Shown piece after piece: positions 33,778 to 37,829 of a DNA stretch of 37,829 nt. The notes beneath the pieces are model-generated. The model saw nothing but the letters and a program-made list of their open reading frames with translations. It had not been told where the DNA came from and did no database searches. Source of the stretch: an uncultured Lachnospiraceae bacterium. GTDB lineage: Bacteria > Bacillota > Clostridia > Lachnospirales > Lachnospiraceae. Every line of letters starts with the position of its first letter. Positions within the stretch are counted from its first letter, which is position 1. The DNA is taken from the NCBI GenBank assembly GCA_947625465.1, contig CANQOK010000022.1:1-37829 (forward strand). Direction: 5' to 3'. The position numbers and the translations under genes were made by a program.

Positions 33778-36162
33778 TTACTCAGCCGACTCCCAGAAGG
33801 TTTTCAGCACTTCCGCTATATTTTCGCTGTCCGCATACTGCAGATCCGACCACTCTCGCGGAAACAGGCTGCGGTTGGCCGCTTCCCGAAACCGCTCGTC
33901 CAACAGCCCGATCACGCCTCGGTCCTTCATGGTCCGGATCACCCGCCCAGCCGCCTGTTCCACTTTATTGATCCCCGGAAAACGGTAGGCAAAATCAAAG
34001 CCATTCCTGCCCTTCCGGTTAAAATATTCCTTTAAGATTTCCCGCTCCGGGCAGATCTGCGGCAGTCCGGTCCCCACAATGATACTTCCGATCAGGCGGT
34101 TTTCCGTCAGGTCGATCCCCTCCGAGAACACGCCGCCCAGTACACACAGCCCCACCAGTGTAATGCCGGTATCCGTCTCCGTCTGCTCAAACTGCCTGAG
34201 AAACGCTTCCCGCTCCGCCTCGGTCATCTCATTCTGCTGCCTGGCGATCCGAAACCGAGAAGCTCTCTCCTCCTCCGAAACTGTCTCCTCCAGTCTGGCC
34301 GCCACAGCTTCCAGCATCTGATAAGACGGGAAAAATACCATATAGTTTCCGCTCTTTGCCCGGCAAAATGCGGCAATATACTCTGCGATCCGCCGGTATT
34401 CCGCTTCTCCCCGTCTGACATATCTGCTGGTTACGTCCGTGGCCGCCACAATACACCGATTTTCCTGCGGAAACGGAGAATTCACATAAATCGCATAATC
34501 CTGCAGATCTCCGCTCAGCAGTTCCTTATAGTAATTCACCGGAAGCAGAGTGGCAGAGAAAAACACAGTGCTGTTCCCCAGCTCCATGCATTGTTTTAAA
34601 TTATGTGAAGGGTTCATGCAGAACAATTTTACATAAAACGTCTCTTCTTCCAGATTCGTATAGATCTCATATGCCTCGTCCATCTGCTCCGCTGTCGCCA
34701 GGAACTGATGCACACTAAAATAAAATTCCAGCCACAGCTTCCGCTCCGGAAATTCCGGATGATTCTCCAGATATTCGGCAAGCAGCGCATCCAGTCTCAT
34801 GCAATGCAGCAGCAAGGACTGAATCTCATCCCGAACCGCATAGCCTTCGCACTCCCGCTTATAATGCAGCATATCCTGCCCGCACCGGCAGACTGCCTGA
34901 AAAATCCGGCGGTCTGCCCGCTCTGTCACGGTTTCCATCAGATCAAACTGTTCTTTATATAAGACAGCGCTGTACATCTCCCGGGCACGCTCCACCAGAT
35001 TATGCGCCTCGTCTGCCAAAAACAGATAACCGCCTTTACTGCCGTCTCCAAAATACCGCCGCAGCTTTACAACCGGATCAAATACATAGTTATAATCACA
35101 AATAACCGCGTCCATAAAAGCGCTGATATCCAGCGCAAACTCATACGGGCACACCTGATGCTTCTCCGCGTAAGCACCGATTACTTCTCTGGTCAGCATG
35201 GATTCATGAATGATAATGTCGTAAACAGCGTCATTCACCCGATCGTAATGCCCCCGGGCCCTGGCGCAGACGACAGGGTTGCATTCCGCCGTTTCTTCCG
35301 TGCAGACCTTCTCCTTTGCCGTCAGTACCATAGCGGACATCCGGAGTCCCTGTTCCTGCAAAAGCAGAAGGCTTTCGCAGGCCACGCCTCTGGTAATGGT
35401 TTTGGCTGTCAGATAAAAAATCTTGTCTCCCAGGTTCTCTCCCACCGCCTTTACGGCCGGAAAGAGCACGGACATCGTCTTTCCGATCCCGGTAGGCGCC
35501 TGAATATAGAGATCCCTGCCCTGCGCGATCGACTGATAAACGGAAACTGCCAGATTCCGCTGTCCCGGCCGGTACGGAAACGGAAACTCCAATCCGGCAA
35601 TGGACGCCTTACAATTCCGCCGATGCTCAAACTGCCACAACGCCCATTTATGATATTCCGTCATCAGCTTATCCATAAAAAGCGTCAGTTCCTGCAGGAA
35701 AAATGATTCCGAAAACCGGCGGATCTCCTCTGTCTCCAGATTGCAGTAAGTCATCTGTACCGTGATCCGGGGCAGTTCCCTCTGTATCCCGTAAATATAG
35801 GCATAGCACATCGCCTGTGCCTTATGCACCGCCACAGGTTCCTGCATCAGATGAATGTTGCGGTAAACGCCCTTTATTTCATCTACAACCGGTTCCTGTC
35901 CTTCTTCCTCCAGGATTCCGTCGGCACGCCCTTCCACTACGATGGAAAACTGCTCATAGGGAAACTCCATAGAGAGAGAAACTTCCGGCGTATACGCCGC
36001 TCCCATCTGTCCCTGCAGCTTTCGATGCAGCCGGCTTCCCGCCTGCATGGCATCTCTGTCCGCCGCCGTCGTTCTCCGGTTATCCAGGTCACCCGAACGC
36101 AGGATAAACTCCACCAGATTCCGTACGGAAATATATAGTTTATTATTCTTCCACTGTTCCAT
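33778..36162 (-). CDS. DinG/XPD-like ATP-dependent DNA helicase with N-terminal PD-(D/E)XK domain
   Basis: A 794-aa superfamily 2 helicase, probably acting in DNA repair with 5'-3' polarity as in its relatives. The N-terminal domain (1-185) holds a nuclease-like signature: Asp80 in GRADG and the D-E-I-K run at about 94-97. The helicase core has Walker A APTGIGKT (about 222-229), four cysteines suited to an iron-sulphur cluster (287, 294, 299, 338), the DEAH box ADEAHN (384-387) and motif VI QAAGRVIR. The frame opens at a GTG at 36225; the ATG at 36162 was chosen because homologues begin close to the YISVRNLVEFILRSG segment. It starts 2 bp after the preceding gene's stop. Confidence 0.88.
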   Translation of the reverse strand: MEQWKNNKLYISVRNLVEFILRSGDLDNRRTTAADRDAMQAGSRLHRKLQGQMGAAYTPEVSLSMEFPYEQFSIVVEGRADGILEEEGQEPVVDEIKGVYRNIHLMQEPVAVHKAQAMCYAYIYGIQRELPRITVQMTYCNLETEEIRRFSESFFLQELTLFMDKLMTEYHKWALWQFEHRRNCKASIAGLEFPFPYRPGQRNLAVSVYQSIAQGRDLYIQAPTGIGKTMSVLFPAVKAVGENLGDKIFYLTAKTITRGVACESLLLLQEQGLRMSAMVLTAKEKVCTEETAECNPVVCARARGHYDRVNDAVYDIIIHESMLTREVIGAYAEKHQVCPYEFALDISAFMDAVICDYNYVFDPVVKLRRYFGDGSKGGYLFLADEAHNLVERAREMYSAVLYKEQFDLMETVTERADRRIFQAVCRCGQDMLHYKRECEGYAVRDEIQSLLLHCMRLDALLAEYLENHPEFPERKLWLEFYFSVHQFLATAEQMDEAYEIYTNLEEETFYVKLFCMNPSHNLKQCMELGNSTVFFSATLLPVNYYKELLSGDLQDYAIYVNSPFPQENRCIVAATDVTSRYVRRGEAEYRRIAEYIAAFCRAKSGNYMVFFPSYQMLEAVAARLEETVSEEERASRFRIARQQNEMTEAEREAFLRQFEQTETDTGITLVGLCVLGGVFSEGIDLTENRLIGSIIVGTGLPQICPEREILKEYFNRKGRNGFDFAYRFPGINKVEQAAGRVIRTMKDRGVIGLLDERFREAANRSLFPREWSDLQYADSENIAEVLKTFWESAE

Positions 36163-36164
36163 CG

Positions 36165-36929
36165 CTATGTTCTGAACTCCGTCATATTTTTCCGGTACCA
36201 GTTCGGCAGCATGGTCCGCTGACACCGGGGATTCCTGCGGCTTTCTATCTCAATCGTGTTAAAAAAGGTCTTCCACAGCTTCTCATAGCCGCCTTCCCGC
36301 TCCAGCTGTTCCGACAGGGCCGGATCTGTCTGTATCTGACTGACCAGTCCCCATTCTCCGCCTGCCGGATGAATGGCGGCGAGCTTACGCCTCTCATCGT
36401 AGATCGCCCAGTGTTCACCGGGAAACCGATCCGCGAAATCATCGCCCAGCAATGGCAGCACATTGCACTTCGGTTCGATCCGGCTCACCAGAACTCCGGA
36501 AACATCGTGAAACCGCACAAACCCCCGAAAAAGATGCGTCTCATTGGAAACCTTCCGGGACAGCGCAAGCAGCCGCGCCACATGCGGATTCCCATAGTCG
36601 TTCATAATGCTGCCGCCCTTTTGATACGCCAATGTCAAAAACAGAAAGATCGCCTGTGCCCGATCCGGAGCGAAATGCATCGCGGCCTGATAAACGGCAA
36701 TATACGCCCGTTCTGAAATCTTCTTCCGGATAGAAGCCGCTACTTTTACCGCTTTTTCCAGATCTGGCGCTACGGTCTGATATTCACTGAACAGATCCGC
36801 GTCAAAGGGCTGCCCTACCGTCAGTTCTACTGTTCTGCCCTGATTCCGGCATCTCCATCCATCATACACCGCAGTCATGATACTGTCAAAAGAATCCTCA
36901 CAGATCAATACCAGTTTACAACTGTCCAT
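36165..36929 (-). CDS. TIGR03915-type putative DNA-repair protein
   Basis: A 254-aa protein of the TIGR03915/DUF4130 type, which is usually encoded next to a radical SAM protein as here. Seen: the start LVLICEDSFDSIMTAVYDGW, the segment KGGSIMNDYGNPHVARLLALSRKVSNETHLFRGFVRF, the loop EPKCNVLPLLGDDFADRFPGEHW, and a C-terminal RRNPRCQRTMLPNWYRKNMTEF. The biochemical role is not established to my knowledge. The frame extends to 37046 within the upstream gene, but the ATG at 36929 has GAGGAG 8 bases upstream and matches the family start. It overlaps the radical SAM gene by 14 bp, so they are translationally coupled. Confidence 0.88.
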   Translation of the reverse strand: MDSCKLVLICEDSFDSIMTAVYDGWRCRNQGRTVELTVGQPFDADLFSEYQTVAPDLEKAVKVAASIRKKISERAYIAVYQAAMHFAPDRAQAIFLFLTLAYQKGGSIMNDYGNPHVARLLALSRKVSNETHLFRGFVRFHDVSGVLVSRIEPKCNVLPLLGDDFADRFPGEHWAIYDERRKLAAIHPAGGEWGLVSQIQTDPALSEQLEREGGYEKLWKTFFNTIEIESRRNPRCQRTMLPNWYRKNMTEFRT

Positions 36930-37829
36930 ACGCCGCGCTCCTCTCTGATTCCGCATCCGGTTCCGCGAAAAAGCGCCGGTCATCAAACAAAGACATCTGC
37001 CGAAATGTGATCCCGTCTTCCGCAGACGGCAGCTCCGTCCGGCCATCTGCTACCAGCTGCCTGGTGATAAAATCCTCCTCTATCTTTGTGGCATACAGCA
37101 TCTTTCCCTGACAGGTCAGAAAATACTGCGCCCGTTTCAGCACCACGCCCATCCTCCGAAGATCCGCGAACTCCAGTTTTCCATGCTTCCTGGCCGCCAC
37201 AATGCGTCTGGCGGAACGCACGCCCAGCCCCGGTACCCGCAGCAGGGTATAATAATCCGCCCGGTTCACCTCTACCGGAAACTGCTCCAGATGCCGCAGC
37301 GCCCATTCGCACTTGGGATCGATCAGTACGTTAAAATTCGGCTTTTCTTCGGAAAGCAGTTCATCTGCGGCAAAGCCGTAATAGCGCAGCAGCCAGTCCG
37401 CCTGATACAGCCTGTGTTCTCTTAACAACGGCGGACTTGCCATTCCCCGCTTCTCATAGAAACCGTCCGCCCCGCCGGTCTCCCGCAGAATACTGTCCGT
37501 CAGCTGCGGCAGCTGATGATTCACATCCACATAGGCAGAATAGAAGACCCGTTTTAATTCATATCCCTGATACAGAGACTCCGCCACCTTCATGATCTGA
37601 AAGTCACTCTCCGGCGTAGCGCCGATGATCATCTGGGTACTCTGGCCCGCAGGCACAAAGCGCCGTTTGAATCCCACGTCCGCCCGGCGATCCGGACAAT
37701 ACCTGCCATGGCAGTCCGCCAGTTCCAGCCGCTGTTCCCGAATCCCCTGCTGGATCTGCCGCATCGGTTTTAAAATCGTCTTTCGCGTCTTGTGCGGCGC
37801 CATCTGCCGAAGCCCCTCTCCGGTCGGCA
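36916..37829 (-). CDS. Putative DNA modification/repair radical SAM protein (5' end beyond window)
   Basis: The last 303 codons of a TIGR03916-type radical SAM protein; the CxxxCxxC cluster motif would lie in the missing N-terminal part. The frame stays open to the right edge (reading ...PTGEGLRQMAPHKTRKTI), so the Met at 37803 is internal. Seen: RYCPDRRADVGFKRRFVPAGQ, QMIIGATPESDFQIMKVAESLYQGYELKRVFYSAY, and a helix-hairpin-helix DNA-binding motif LLRVPGLGVRSARRIVAARKHG (about 110 residues before the end). The two genes that follow it form a tight repair-like group. Confidence 0.9.
   Translation of the reverse strand, partial: PTGEGLRQMAPHKTRKTILKPMRQIQQGIREQRLELADCHGRYCPDRRADVGFKRRFVPAGQSTQMIIGATPESDFQIMKVAESLYQGYELKRVFYSAYVDVNHQLPQLTDSILRETGGADGFYEKRGMASPPLLREHRLYQADWLLRYYGFAADELLSEEKPNFNVLIDPKCEWALRHLEQFPVEVNRADYYTLLRVPGLGVRSARRIVAARKHGKLEFADLRRMGVVLKRAQYFLTCQGKMLYATKIEEDFITRQLVADGRTELPSAEDGITFRQMSLFDDRRFFAEPDAESERSAAYGQL

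Overview
The window reads as a chromosomal segment of a Firmicutes anaerobe of the class Clostridia, most likely a Lachnospiraceae-type gut bacterium. Evidence seen: a type II fatty-acid cluster in the streptococcal/clostridial gene order, FabT-like operator boxes, a single-chain PurL, carbohydrate ABC importers without their own ATPase, a DUF5696 protein, a PD-(D/E)XK 'Rpn-like' protein, strong GGAGG ribosome-binding sites and TTGACA-17-TATAAT promoters. No phage, insertion sequence, CRISPR array, tRNA or rRNA was recognised. Most genes lie on the minus strand.

Region 1 (1-7600, minus): fatty-acid synthesis in the transcribed order fabH, acpP, fabD, fabG, fabF, accB, fabZ, accC, accD (accD runs off the left edge). 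The sequence divides this into three units. fabH has a sigma-A promoter followed by a FabT-like palindrome. acpP has its own promoter and a strong terminator. fabD-accD follows a second, consensus-like FabT palindrome. fabK, which normally sits between acpP and fabD, is absent.

Region 2 (7610-23220, minus): a carbohydrate-uptake locus with near mirror symmetry: solute-binding protein (1018 aa, fused to N-terminal beta domains), two permeases, an NHL-propeller/TPR/YIP1 membrane protein, a DUF5696 secreted protein, two further permeases with long basic cytosolic extensions, and a lipoprotein solute-binding protein. One promoter precedes it and one strong terminator ends it. No ATPase is encoded, so both importers would need a shared MsmX-type ATPase from elsewhere. 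A separately promoted GH36 alpha-galactosidase-like enzyme follows. This locus is the best candidate in the window for an incompletely described system: two importers built around an envelope protein that joins an extracytoplasmic propeller to a multi-spanning membrane domain.

Region 3 (23330-26990, minus): two small surface proteins with nearly identical signal peptides and C-terminal membrane anchors (one LamG-like, one of unknown beta fold) flank a PD-(D/E)XK family protein. Each has its own promoter.

Region 4 (26960-28615, plus): a DegV family (fatty-acid-binding) protein and a phosphoribosyltransferase-like protein.

Region 5 (28639-37829, minus): a lipoprotein of unknown function behind purL, then a DNA-repair-like block containing a radical SAM protein (cut by the right edge), its usual partner (TIGR03915 type), and a DinG/XPD-like helicase with an N-terminal nuclease-like domain.
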